Source: Methylotenera sp. (GTDB lineage: Bacteria; Pseudomonadota; Gammaproteobacteria; Burkholderiales; Methylophilaceae). From it: DNA of 64,000 nt. Under the pieces are notes generated by a model. The model was not told where the DNA came from and did no database searches. It saw only the letters and a list, made by a program, of their open reading frames with translations. Both the position numbers and the translations under genes were made by a program. Location: NCBI RefSeq assembly GCF_029945705.1, contig NZ_JAQSDC010000004.1, positions 290,651 to 354,650 on the forward strand, in the 5' to 3' direction. The stretch's first letter is position 1. Each line of letters opens with the position of its first letter. This document shows, piece after piece, positions 1 to 7,748 of this stretch.

Positions 1-8
1 AGTTTCAA

Positions 9-509
9 ATGCATAAATTTAAATTGTTGATGATGTCTATCATTGTGCTGTTATTAAGCTTCGTTCAAGAGGCTGGCGCAGAGGTGCTTGCTGTGATTGT
101 GCCACGTAATCACAGTATTCATCAGGTAGATGCTAACGAACTTTCTCTCATGTTTTGGCGAAAGAAGTTGTATTGGGCTGATGGAAAACGTATTCAAACT
201 TTGAATTATTCTGCCACCAACCCACTTAGGCTGCAGTTTTCACTATCAATCTTAAAAAGTGCGCCAGAAACTCAAACTGATTATTGGAATGGGCTGTATT
301 TCCACGGTATTTCACCGCCGCATGTCGTGAGCTCGCAAGAAGCAATGCTCAGATATGTCGCAGATACACCTGGGGCGATAGGCTACATCGACGCTTGTAA
401 ATTAGATGACAGGGTTAAACCATTAGTTTGGATTAATGCAGATCGTAATGTTTTATCTACAGCACCAGAGCTTAATTGTGCTGATAGGTCTGCGAGTGCT
501 GTTCAGTAA
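9..509 (+). CDS. PstS-like phosphate-binding-fold protein, exported
   Basis: A 166-residue protein with an N-terminal signal peptide (hydrophobic residues about 8-20, cleavage near Ala-Gly-Ala-Glu at 22-25). The mature part resembles the short stand-alone PBP-like family related to PstS phosphate-binding proteins: it has an FWRKKLYW segment near residues 49-56 and a PGAIGYI segment near 119-125, typical of the C-terminal lobe of such proteins. It is much shorter than a full PstS (about 320-350 residues), so binding of phosphate should not be assumed. It is probably periplasmic. It lies at the left edge of the window, so its upstream partners are unseen. It ends 226 bases before the hemolysin-family operon, which has its own promoter. 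Confidence 0.6.
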   Translation: MHKFKLLMMSIIVLLLSFVQEAGAEVLAVIVPRNHSIHQVDANELSLMFWRKKLYWADGKRIQTLNYSATNPLRLQFSLSILKSAPETQTDYWNGLYFHGISPPHVVSSQEAMLRYVADTPGAIGYIDACKLDDRVKPLVWINADRNVLSTAPELNCADRSASAVQ

Positions 510-582
510 GCCATCAAAAATAAATATAAATCCTACGAAAATTGCAGGGAATATCAGTTAATAGTCTGCAAGTCTGCAAAAA

Positions 583-607
583 TTGTGGTTTCTAAAATCT
601 ACCACAA
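583..607. promoter_or_regulatory. Palindrome, candidate enhancer site for a sigma-54 activator
   Basis: A perfect 7-base inverted repeat, TTGTGGT at 583-589 and ACCACAA at 601-607, with an 11-base spacer. Its centre is about 120 bases upstream of the start point predicted from the sigma-54 box at 690-704. That is the usual distance for an upstream activator sequence bound by a bacterial enhancer-binding protein. The palindrome is seen directly; its role is inferred. Confidence 0.5.
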
Positions 608-689
608 CCATCAAAATTAAAACCCATAATAGTCGTAATTCTATGATTATTAACGATTTAAATTTAAAATATATAGTAAATACCTGACT

Positions 690-704
690 TGGCACAACGC
701 TTGC
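690..704 (+). promoter_or_regulatory. Sigma-54 (RpoN) -24/-12 promoter
   Basis: The sequence TGGCACAACGCTTGC matches the sigma-54 consensus TGGCACG-N4-TTGC with correct spacing and one deviation (A for G after TGGCAC). Transcription would start near 715, about 20 bases before the ATG at 736. No comparable sigma-70 promoter stands out in the gap. It should drive the operon 736-5133. Confidence 0.72.
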
Positions 705-735
705 GTATATAAAAACATTCTTACAGGAGTGTTAT

Positions 736-1392
736 ATGCAATTTGCGCAACAATTAGCGACTGCTGATATTCAACAGTTAGAAATAGAAGCAACTTCAAC
801 ACAAAGCAAAAGCGCAGCAATTCATCTGCATGGGGCGCAGTCTGTCATTACCGCTATTTCAGGGCCATGCGCGGCTGATAGGAAAGAGCTGGAGAGCTTT
901 GTTCGTGCAATTTATCGACGTGCGCATAGTGCAGAAGTCAGTCACTTTATGCCTCAATTAATGAGCGTTCGTGATACTGGCGGTAAATTACTTGCAGTTT
1001 GCGGGTTGCGGCATGCCAACCAAGAGAGTTTGTTTTTAGAAACTTATTTTGACTCACCAATCGAAGCGCTACTGTCAGAGCATTATCAAACGCCAATCTC
1101 ACGCGAGGCTATTTTAGAAGTTGGAAATCTAGCCGTTGCTGATCCAATTAATGTGCGCAGTTTACTCGCTAGCATCAGCCTGTATTTGCATAGCACACAT
1201 TCCGAATGGGCGGTTTTTACAGGAATCTCAGTATTACGTAACTCTTTAACTAAGTTGAATATGTCTTTACAGTTTTTGGGCGAAGCAAGTATTGACCGTA
1301 TTCCAGAGCATGAACGTGCTGCTTGGGGCACTTATTACAATGAACGTCCGCAAGTGATGGCGATTCGTCGCACGCAACCAACTGCGCAGTAG
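736..1392 (+). CDS. Thermostable hemolysin family protein (T_hemolysin)
   Basis: A 218-residue protein of the family named after Vibrio delta-VPH thermostable hemolysin. Characteristic segments are the FVRAIYRRAH stretch (about 53-62), FMPQLMSVRD (about 71-80), LFLETYFD (about 98-105) and EVGNLA (about 130-135). There is no signal peptide, so a secreted hemolysin is unlikely. The layout recalls GNAT/acyl-homoserine-lactone-synthase folds, which suggests an acyltransferase-like role; this is inference. The ATG follows a good AGGAG ribosome site at 725-729. It is the first gene of a tight operon with an acyl ligase, a diiron oxidase homologue and an SDR, and is preceded by a sigma-54 box. The family name should not be read as proof of hemolysis. 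Confidence 0.75.
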   Translation: MQFAQQLATADIQQLEIEATSTQSKSAAIHLHGAQSVITAISGPCAADRKELESFVRAIYRRAHSAEVSHFMPQLMSVRDTGGKLLAVCGLRHANQESLFLETYFDSPIEALLSEHYQTPISREAILEVGNLAVADPINVRSLLASISLYLHSTHSEWAVFTGISVLRNSLTKLNMSLQFLGEASIDRIPEHERAAWGTYYNERPQVMAIRRTQPTAQ

Positions 1393-1403
1393 GATTTAAT
1401 ATC

Positions 1404-2936
1404 TTGAATTCTCAATCTCACTCTGTTCTTAATGCGATTTCGCACTTTTCAACTCACTCACCCAATAAAGTTGCGTTACAAGGTAGGCTCGCAGAAACCC
1501 TAACGTATGGAGAGTTAGCAACTTCAATAGAGCTGGTTACTTATCGACTCAACAATGCCTCAGCCAAAGTTTTAGGCTTAGCGATGGATAATTCCCCAGC
1601 ATGGGCGATTGCTGATTTAGCTGCCATGGATTTAAATTTACCCGTAGTGCCTTTGCCGTATTTCTTTTCTTCAGAGCAAACAATACACGCAATTGAGGAT
1701 GCCGGTATTAATGTGGTGTTAAGTGATCAACCTATCTTATTCAAGCAAATGCTTGATGATTACAGCAAAAAAATAGTGCAAGAAAAACAGTATCTAATAG
1801 AAGATAAAATTATCACTGAATTTATTTTAGATACCAAAATTTTCCATGAGTTGCCAAAAGGCACGGCTAAAATTACCTACACATCAGGAACAACGGGCAA
1901 GCCTAAAGGGGTCTGTTTAGAGCAATTGACGTTGAACCGAGTTGCGCTTTCTTTACTTGATGCGACTAAAGCAATGTCTACAGATCGTCACTTAAGTATT
2001 TTGCCACTTTCTACATTACTGGAAAATATTGCGGGCTTATATGTGCCACTTTTAGCTGGGGCAACAGCAATATTGATGCCCTCTGCGCAGGTTGGATTAT
2101 CTGGTGCAACAGGCTTAAATATTGCCAACATGATGGAGGCCTTAAGCACTACTAGAGCCACCACCACGGTGCTTACGCCAGAGTTGCTTAATGCGCTACT
2201 GAGTGCCATTGAAGCAGGCTACACCAAGCCACCTCATTTAAGGTTCGTTGCTGTAGGCGGTGCTTCTGTTTCGCCACAGTTGCTTAATCGCGCTGCAGCA
2301 TTAGATTTACCTGTCTATGAGGGTTATGGATTGTCTGAATGTGCTTCAGTAGTTGCACTGAATACACCCATGAATAGAAAAATAGGCAGCGTAGGAAAGC
2401 CATTGCCGCATGTCTCGATTAAGTTAAGTGAGTATGGAGAGATATTGGTAAAAGGTGCTTGTTTGCTCGGCTATGCTGGAGATTTAAACAGCGTGCAGAA
2501 TAATCAATATTTTGCTACTGGTGACATTGGTCATTTGGATGAGGATGGCTACTTATACATTACGGCGCGTAAAAAGAACCAATTCATCACCTCATTTGGT
2601 CGTAATGTCGCACCAGAATGGGTGGAGCGCGAATTAACTGTTTCGCCATTTATCGCCCAAGCAGCGGTGTTTGGCGAGGCAAAACCATGGAATGTGGCGA
2701 TTATTGTTCCCGCAAAAAACGCTACATCAGCGGATATTGACATCGCCATCGCAAAAATCAACCAATTACTGCCTGATTATGCACGCGTCAGCCAATGGAT
2801 ATTAGCAGACACGCCATTTACTCCGCAAAACAATCAACTTACCGCCAATGGTCGCCTACGCAGAGTAGCTGTGTGGCAACAATATCAAGAAAAAATTGAC
2901 GAACTTTATAAGGAAAAAAGTTATGCCGTTTTATGA
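1404..2936 (+). CDS. AMP-binding acyl ligase (acyl-CoA/acyl-AMP synthetase family)
   Basis: A 510-residue ANL-superfamily adenylating enzyme. Visible core motifs are the P-loop-like YTSGTTGKPKG at about 159-169, YEGYGLSE at about 307-314, and the ATP/ribose-binding TGD followed by a GYLYITARKKN segment at about 373-395. It probably activates a fatty or other carboxylic acid for the neighbouring oxidase and SDR. The C-terminal A10 region reads LTANGRLRR, with Arg where the catalytic Lys normally sits, so full activity is not assured. The start is TTG at 1404, with AGGA at 1391-1394 overlapping the previous stop codon. The end overlaps the next gene by 14 bases, indicating translational coupling. 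Confidence 0.85.
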   Translation: MNSQSHSVLNAISHFSTHSPNKVALQGRLAETLTYGELATSIELVTYRLNNASAKVLGLAMDNSPAWAIADLAAMDLNLPVVPLPYFFSSEQTIHAIEDAGINVVLSDQPILFKQMLDDYSKKIVQEKQYLIEDKIITEFILDTKIFHELPKGTAKITYTSGTTGKPKGVCLEQLTLNRVALSLLDATKAMSTDRHLSILPLSTLLENIAGLYVPLLAGATAILMPSAQVGLSGATGLNIANMMEALSTTRATTTVLTPELLNALLSAIEAGYTKPPHLRFVAVGGASVSPQLLNRAAALDLPVYEGYGLSECASVVALNTPMNRKIGSVGKPLPHVSIKLSEYGEILVKGACLLGYAGDLNSVQNNQYFATGDIGHLDEDGYLYITARKKNQFITSFGRNVAPEWVERELTVSPFIAQAAVFGEAKPWNVAIIVPAKNATSADIDIAIAKINQLLPDYARVSQWILADTPFTPQNNQLTANGRLRRVAVWQQYQEKIDELYKEKSYAVL

Positions 2937-3621
2937 AACACTGCTCAGTGAAACTCAACATGAGCGCGAGTCTTTATTTAGTTTGCCACTCATACAAGCG
3001 GGCGCTAGCGGGCAAGTGAGCTTGCCCGCTTACGTCGCTTTTTTAACTGAGGCTTATCACCATGTAAAACACACCGTGCCGCTTTTAATGTTATGCGGTG
3101 CTAAATTACCCGAGCGATATGAATGGCTACGTGAAGCCGTTGCTGAGTACATTGAAGAAGAGTTAGGCCATCAAGAATGGATACTCAATGACATTAACGC
3201 TTGTGGCGCTGATGCAGAAACCGTGCGTAATGGACAAGCTGGCGTTGCTACGGAAATGATGGTGGCTTATGCCTACGACATGATTAACCGTGTGAATCCC
3301 ATAGGTTTTTTTGGCATGGTATTGGTGCTAGAAGGCACCAGTGTAGCACTTGCTACCAAAGCGGGTGATTCATTGCAAAACAGTCTTGGTTTGCCTAATA
3401 AAGCCTTCAGTTATTTAACTTCACATGGGTCGCTAGATGTTGGTCATACCGAGTTTTATGAAGGGCTTGTGAATAAAATTGAAGACAAAGAAGAGCGCAC
3501 TTTGCTGATTCATAGTGCTAAAAACTTTTACAAATTGTACGGAGATATTTTCCGCGACTTGGGTAGTAGATTTATACCAACAAACACTTCACCGTCAACT
3601 TTACAGCAGGTTGCTGCATGA
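2923..3621 (+). CDS. Heme-oxygenase-like diiron oxidase family protein (TenA/UndA-like)
   Basis: A 232-residue all-helical protein of the iron-containing redox enzyme family. The ligand set of heme-oxygenase-like diiron oxidases such as UndA is complete: E80-x2-H83 on one helix, E137 in LEGTS, and H168-x3-D172-x2-H175 in HGSLDVGH. Known relatives oxidise or decarboxylate fatty acids or amino-acid derivatives using O2; the substrate here is unknown. I chose the ATG at 2923 because AGGAAAAAAG lies just before it at 2911-2920; an upstream TTG at 2896 has no such support. It overlaps the ligase gene by 14 bases and the SDR gene by the ATGA at 3618-3621, so the three are co-translated. Confidence 0.82.
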   Translation: MPFYETLLSETQHERESLFSLPLIQAGASGQVSLPAYVAFLTEAYHHVKHTVPLLMLCGAKLPERYEWLREAVAEYIEEELGHQEWILNDINACGADAETVRNGQAGVATEMMVAYAYDMINRVNPIGFFGMVLVLEGTSVALATKAGDSLQNSLGLPNKAFSYLTSHGSLDVGHTEFYEGLVNKIEDKEERTLLIHSAKNFYKLYGDIFRDLGSRFIPTNTSPSTLQQVAA

Positions 3622-4433
3622 ATTTGCATGGTAAAAACATCATACTTACAGGCGCTGCTGGCGGCATAGGTCAGCCATTAGCATTTGCGCTATCTAAACG
3701 CGGCGCTAGATTAGCTTTGGTCGATAGAGATAAAGCGAGAGTTTATGGCTTATGCAATAAAATCAATCAACTAGGTGGAGTAGCTTTTCCAATTGTCACT
3801 GATTTTAAAGCGAGTGAAGCTTCACCTAATCCCACGCAAAGGGTAGTAGATGAGGCAGTTCATTTGCTTGGAAGTGTCGATATTTTAATTAATAGTGCCG
3901 GCATTCTTGATTTCACTTTGTTTCAAGAACAAGACGCAATGCGTATCGCAGAAATGATGCATATCAATGCAGTTGTACCGCTTCAACTGACGCGTGCTTT
4001 GCTACCAAAGTTACTGGCGCAAAATGGCGGTCAAATCGTCAATATTGGTTCTATTTTCGGCTCGATTGGTTTTCCGCATTATGCAGCTTATAGCGCAAGT
4101 AAATTTGCTGTGCATGGGTTTTCTCAAGCACTCAGGCGTGAATTGCTAGATACCAACATTACCGTGACCTACATTGCTCCACGCGCCATTAAAACACCCA
4201 TGAATGACGAAGTTGCTTCAAAAATGTTAGCCGCTACCCAAACCGCCATGGATGAACCGCAAGTGGTCGTCGAAGAAATTATCAAAGCCATAGAAGCTGA
4301 TAAACAAGAGCATTACATCGGTCAGCCAGAGTCTTTTTTCGCATGGCTTAATGGGTTTTTACCGAGTGTTGTCAGTATGGGTTTAAAGAAACCAACCAGA
4401 ATCGCGCGTCAATTTATTACGCCTAAGAATTAA
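3618..4433 (+). CDS. SDR family NAD(P)-dependent oxidoreductase
   Basis: A 271-residue classical short-chain dehydrogenase/reductase. The nucleotide-binding motif TGAAGGIG covers residues 11-18, NSAG is near 91-94, and the catalytic Tyr158-Ser-Ala-Ser-Lys162 (YSASK) is intact. The C-terminal tail is longer than usual and carries a hydrophobic GFLPSVVSMG stretch, possibly for membrane association. It probably oxidises or reduces the product of the acyl-ligase/diiron-oxidase pair. Its start overlaps the preceding stop as ATGA. Its stop codon lies inside a tandem 14-base repeat. Confidence 0.86.
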   Translation: MNLHGKNIILTGAAGGIGQPLAFALSKRGARLALVDRDKARVYGLCNKINQLGGVAFPIVTDFKASEASPNPTQRVVDEAVHLLGSVDILINSAGILDFTLFQEQDAMRIAEMMHINAVVPLQLTRALLPKLLAQNGGQIVNIGSIFGSIGFPHYAAYSASKFAVHGFSQALRRELLDTNITVTYIAPRAIKTPMNDEVASKMLAATQTAMDEPQVVVEEIIKAIEADKQEHYIGQPESFFAWLNGFLPSVVSMGLKKPTRIARQFITPKN

Positions 4434-4465
4434 TACCTAAGACTTAATACATAAGAATTAATACC
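4424..4465 (+). repeat. Three tandem 14-base units spanning the SDR stop codon
   Basis: Units TAAGAATTAATACC (4424-4437), TAAGACTTAATACA (4438-4451) and TAAGAATTAATACC (4452-4465). Units 1 and 3 are identical and unit 2 differs at two positions. The SDR stop TAA at 4431-4433 lies inside unit 1. This is probably a local slippage duplication. Confidence 0.8.
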
Positions 4466-4491
4466 GTATTTTTAAACAAAGGAAAAAACAG

Positions 4492-5133
4492 ATGAAAAAC
4501 ATGATGTTACTGCTAAGTTTTATTGCGCTATCAAGCCCAGCATTTGCGGATGATAAATTAGATGCTGAAGTTGCCCAAATTCAGCACGAATGGGCTAAAG
4601 CGACTTACCAAACACCTAAAGACGCACAAGAGGACGCTTTTAAGCTGCTTATTGAGAAGGCGCACCGAGTTACAACTGCAAATGACAATGCACCAGAAGC
4701 CATGATTTGGGAAGCCATTTCAAACAGTGGTTATGCAAAAGCCAAAGGTGGAATTGGTGCTTTAAAGTTTGCTGAAAAAGCGCGTGATTTATTACTCGAA
4801 TCGCAGAAAACCAGCCCCAATGCCCTACAAGGTTCTGCCTACACAAGTTTAGGCTCTCTTTACTACAAAGTGCCAGGCTGGCCTATTGGTTTTGGTGATA
4901 AGAAAAAAGCACGCACGTACTTAGAAAAAGCCCTACAAGTGAATCCCTCTGGCATAGACCCTAATTATTTCTATGCTGACTTTTTAAGCGAGCAGGGCGA
5001 GTACGCAAAAGCGGTGGAGTATTACAAAAAAGCTTTAGCCGCAACTGCGCGCCCTGGCCGTGAAGATGCCGATGCAGGCCGTAAGAGCGAGGTTGAAGCA
5101 GGCTTGAAAGTTGCAGAGAAAAAAGCGAGTTAA
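4492..5133 (+). CDS. Exported TPR protein (TRAP transporter TatT-like)
   Basis: A 213-residue protein with a clear signal peptide (MKNMMLLLSFIALSSPAFA, cleaved near residue 19). The mature part is helical, with tetratricopeptide-like repeats at about 100-125 and 145-190 (NPNYFYADFLSEQGEYAKAVEYYKKAL pattern). It resembles the TatT/tetratricopeptide proteins seen near TRAP transporters and fatty-acid clusters. It is probably a periplasmic scaffold or binding protein for the product of the operon. It follows the SDR after 58 bases with AAAGGAAAAAA as ribosome site (4479-4489). Confidence 0.65.
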   Translation: MKNMMLLLSFIALSSPAFADDKLDAEVAQIQHEWAKATYQTPKDAQEDAFKLLIEKAHRVTTANDNAPEAMIWEAISNSGYAKAKGGIGALKFAEKARDLLLESQKTSPNALQGSAYTSLGSLYYKVPGWPIGFGDKKKARTYLEKALQVNPSGIDPNYFYADFLSEQGEYAKAVEYYKKALAATARPGREDADAGRKSEVEAGLKVAEKKAS

Positions 5134-5193
5134 CAAATTTAAAAAACCAGCAATTTTATTGATTGACCATTGAATAATTTATAAAGGATTGAT

Positions 5194-5757
5194 ATGAAAA
5201 AAACTAAAACAATTTTACTCGGAAGTTTGTTAGCCATTGCGACTATTTCAACTGCAGCCTTTGCAGGTGATGAGGGTTTTTATGCAGGTGGCAACATCGG
5301 CGTTGGTAAGCCAAATATCAACACACCAAATGGCGAAGATAAAAGCTCATCTGCCGTTGGTGGTATCGTATTAGGTTATAAATTCAACAAATATTTAGGG
5401 GTAGAAGGCGAATATACAGGCATTGGTAAAGTCACTGATAAAGTAAGTGGTACGGCAAAAGGTGATGCTGCCAGCATTGCGGCCATTGGCTTTTTACCAC
5501 TGAATGACGAGTTTAATCTTTACGGCAAGCTCGGTATTGCCGCAACAAAAACTAAGGTGTCATCAAGCCTTGCACCGATGAATGACGATACCAGAACCGC
5601 TGTCACTTACGGTTTGGGCGGTGAATATAACCTCAACAAAAATATCGGCATTCGTTTGGGGTGGGATCATTACTCAGCAGCTGTTAAAGATGTGAACAAT
5701 AGCAAAGATAACTTTGGCGCTAACGTAGTCAGTGTGGGCGCTGTATATAACTTCTAA
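5194..5757 (+). CDS. Outer-membrane beta-barrel protein (opacity/OmpW-like size)
   Basis: A 187-residue protein with a signal peptide ending AAFAG near residue 25. It has alternating amphipathic beta strands, repeated Gly-rich turns and a C-terminal Phe (VGAVYNF), the usual signal for outer-membrane insertion. The length fits an eight-stranded OmpA/opacity-type barrel. It lies 60 bases after the TPR gene with AAAGGATTG before the ATG, so it may be the last gene of the sigma-54 operon or have its own promoter. The ligand is unknown. Confidence 0.75.
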   Translation: MKKTKTILLGSLLAIATISTAAFAGDEGFYAGGNIGVGKPNINTPNGEDKSSSAVGGIVLGYKFNKYLGVEGEYTGIGKVTDKVSGTAKGDAASIAAIGFLPLNDEFNLYGKLGIAATKTKVSSSLAPMNDDTRTAVTYGLGGEYNLNKNIGIRLGWDHYSAAVKDVNNSKDNFGANVVSVGAVYNF

Positions 5758-5779
5758 GGTTTAATGTTAGATTTTCTAT

Positions 5780-5857
5780 TGTAGGAGCGGCTTGTAGCCG
5801 CGAACCTTAGCGGAATGCTTATACCGCTACTTTCGGCGCTGCAAGCCCCTCCTACAA
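5780..5857. repeat. GTAGGAG-type palindromic repeat (REP-like), copy 1
   Basis: The outer arms TTGTAGGAG and CTCCTACAA are inverted. Each half holds its own small hairpin: GCGGCTTGTAGCCGC on the left and GCGCTGCAAGCCCC on the right. Related copies lie at 11705-11782, 11791-11870 and 12876-12932. There is no transposase in the window. Such elements are typical of intergenic gaps in this lineage. It may attenuate transcription between the barrel gene and the ABC binding-protein gene. Confidence 0.75.
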
Positions 5858-5946
5858 GGGTGAGCTTTTTAAGTATTATGTTTAATAGATAATATTCATT
5901 TAGCCTGAGCATCTAAGTTCCTCATAATCTAGTAAACTTCGGTGCT

Positions 5947-7419
5947 ATGATGGCATTGAAAGTTTTAGCGCAATTTTGTTTCGTTTTACTAGTGTTGAGT
6001 ACAGGCTCTTGTACTCAACAACATCCATCCGCATCATCTTCACATGAAATTGTATTTGCCATTGGGCAAATGCCACTGAATTTAGACCCGCGCTATGCCA
6101 CGGATGCCGCTTCAGAGCGCGTGAATCGATTGGTGTATAAAAGCTTGGTAGATTTTGATGCGCAATCAAAGCCAGCTGCTAGCTTGGCTAGTTGGGTAGA
6201 AATTAGTTCAACACAATATAAATTTACCCTAAATAAAAATCGCGCGCTATTCCACAACAAAGCGCCATTAAATGCTAACGACGTAAAAGCCACTTATGAT
6301 TCTTTAGCTACTTTAAAAGACTCGCCCAATACCGCCGAATTTGCCAATATCAAAAGTATCACCGTGATAGATAATGACACGGTTGAATTTCAGCTCAATC
6401 AGGCAGATAAGCACTTTGCCGCCAAGTTGATTATTGGCATTTTGCCAGCCAAACTCATTGCAGAAGGCTATGACTTCTCGCATGCGCCTATAGGTAACGG
6501 CGCTTTAAAGTTTGTGTCTTGGCAGAATAAACTCACCTTGCAACGTGTCAACGATGATCAAAAAATCAGCTTAATCGAAGTGAAAGATCCTACCGTGCGT
6601 GTATTAAAGTTACTGCATGGCGAGGTAGATTTACTGCAAGGTGAATTGCCACCAGAGCTTGTTAAGTACCTACAAACCAAGCCAGAAGTGACGGTTAAAA
6701 CCAGCATAGGCGCCAATTTTTCATATTTAGGTTTAAATTTTAAAGACCCAATCTTGCAGCAACTTAAAGTCAGACAAGCCATTGCCCACGCCATAGACCG
6801 CAAGCAAATTATCGCCAAAGCCATGATTCAACATAGCCGCGAAGCGGACATGATTTTGCCGCCTGAACATTACACTAACCAAAACACTCAGGCTTTGCCA
6901 GCCAATGATTACAACCCAGCCTTAGCCAAACAGTTGTTGCAAGAAGCGGGTATAAAGCTGCCGCTTAAACTGGTGTATAAAACCTCTACAGATGCTCAAC
7001 GCGTGCGCTTCGCCACGATTTTGCAAGCGCAAATGGCTAAGGCAGGCATAGCCCTTGAAATTCGCAGCTTAGATTGGGGCACGTTTTTTGAAGACGTCAA
7101 ACAAGGCAATTTCCAATTGTACGGCCTCACGTGGGTAGGCATTAAAACGCCCGAAATTTACGCAAAAGCGTTTGGCTCAAACAGCGCACCACCCAATGGC
7201 TTTAACCGTGGCAGATACACAGACGCTGAGCTTGATAAATTATTAGCTGATGAAAACTGGCAAGCCGCAAGCACGCGTATCCGCCAGCAATTGCCTTATG
7301 TACCGCTGTGGTACGAAGGGCAGTTTGCCGCCATGCGCAAAGGCATTGCCAATTACAACGCAAAATCGGATGGCAATTGGGATGATTTAGCCAAGATTCA
7401 GCATGTGCAAACACCCTAA
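5947..7419 (+). CDS. Peptide ABC transporter substrate-binding protein (SBP_bac_5)
   Basis: A 490-residue DppA/OppA-family periplasmic binding protein. The N-terminus is lipoprotein-like, with a hydrophobic stretch and a Cys at about residue 22 in STGSC. The family segment NLDPRYATDAASERVNRLVYKSL covers about residues 41-63, and KVRQAIAHAIDRKQII about 276-291. The partner permeases are probably those at 11920 and 12994, 4.5 kb downstream. The nearby nagZ and YkuD genes suggest murein peptides as substrate. Paired ATG codons start it at 5947/5950. No ATPase gene is in the window. Confidence 0.87.
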   Translation: MMALKVLAQFCFVLLVLSTGSCTQQHPSASSSHEIVFAIGQMPLNLDPRYATDAASERVNRLVYKSLVDFDAQSKPAASLASWVEISSTQYKFTLNKNRALFHNKAPLNANDVKATYDSLATLKDSPNTAEFANIKSITVIDNDTVEFQLNQADKHFAAKLIIGILPAKLIAEGYDFSHAPIGNGALKFVSWQNKLTLQRVNDDQKISLIEVKDPTVRVLKLLHGEVDLLQGELPPELVKYLQTKPEVTVKTSIGANFSYLGLNFKDPILQQLKVRQAIAHAIDRKQIIAKAMIQHSREADMILPPEHYTNQNTQALPANDYNPALAKQLLQEAGIKLPLKLVYKTSTDAQRVRFATILQAQMAKAGIALEIRSLDWGTFFEDVKQGNFQLYGLTWVGIKTPEIYAKAFGSNSAPPNGFNRGRYTDAELDKLLADENWQAASTRIRQQLPYVPLWYEGQFAAMRKGIANYNAKSDGNWDDLAKIQHVQTP

Positions 7420-7451
7420 TATTTAGCGTGTGGAAACACACTAAACATGCT

Positions 7452-7475
7452 AATGTAATGCAAATGAATTACATT
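7452..7475. promoter_or_regulatory. Inverted repeat, likely toxin-antitoxin operator
   Basis: Perfect 8-base arms AATGTAAT (7452-7459) and ATTACATT (7468-7475) lie just upstream of the GGAG ribosome site (7477-7480) and the antitoxin ATG at 7488. This is the expected place for an operator bound by an antitoxin that represses its own operon. Confidence 0.6.
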
Positions 7476-7487
7476 TGGAGTCACACC

Positions 7488-7748
7488 ATGAAAACTGCCA
7501 CTATTCCAGCTTTGCGTGTAGAGCCACAATTAAGAGAAGCCGCGCAAAGCGTGCTGGCCGAAGGCGAAACACTTTCTAGCTTTTTAGAAGAGTCGCTCAA
7601 AGCCAATATTGAACGCCGCTTGCATCATCAGGCCTTTATTGCGCGTGGCATTGCCTCCCGTGATGAAGCCAGACGCACAGGAGAATACTATTCAGCAGAA
7701 AGCGTATTGGCAGAATTAGATGATATTCTCAATGGAAAATTTGATTGA
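7488..7748 (+). CDS. Antitoxin of a ParE-type module (YlcI/YnfO-like)
   Basis: An 86-residue protein. The N-terminal KTATIPALRVEP forms the short beta strand of a ribbon-helix-helix protein, followed by two helices (LREAAQSVLAEGETLSSFLEES pattern) and a charged C-terminal tail that would wrap the toxin. The ATG at 7488 is preferred over upstream in-frame codons because GGAG sits 7 bases before it and the operator palindrome lies upstream. It overlaps the toxin gene by 4 bases, standard for a co-translated addiction pair. Confidence 0.78.
   Translation: MKTATIPALRVEPQLREAAQSVLAEGETLSSFLEESLKANIERRLHHQAFIARGIASRDEARRTGEYYSAESVLAELDDILNGKFD

Noticed and set aside
2896..2922. Upstream TTG start for the diiron oxidase gene
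   Set aside because: The ATG at 2923 has a strong ribosome site immediately before it; the extra nine residues are not typical of the family.
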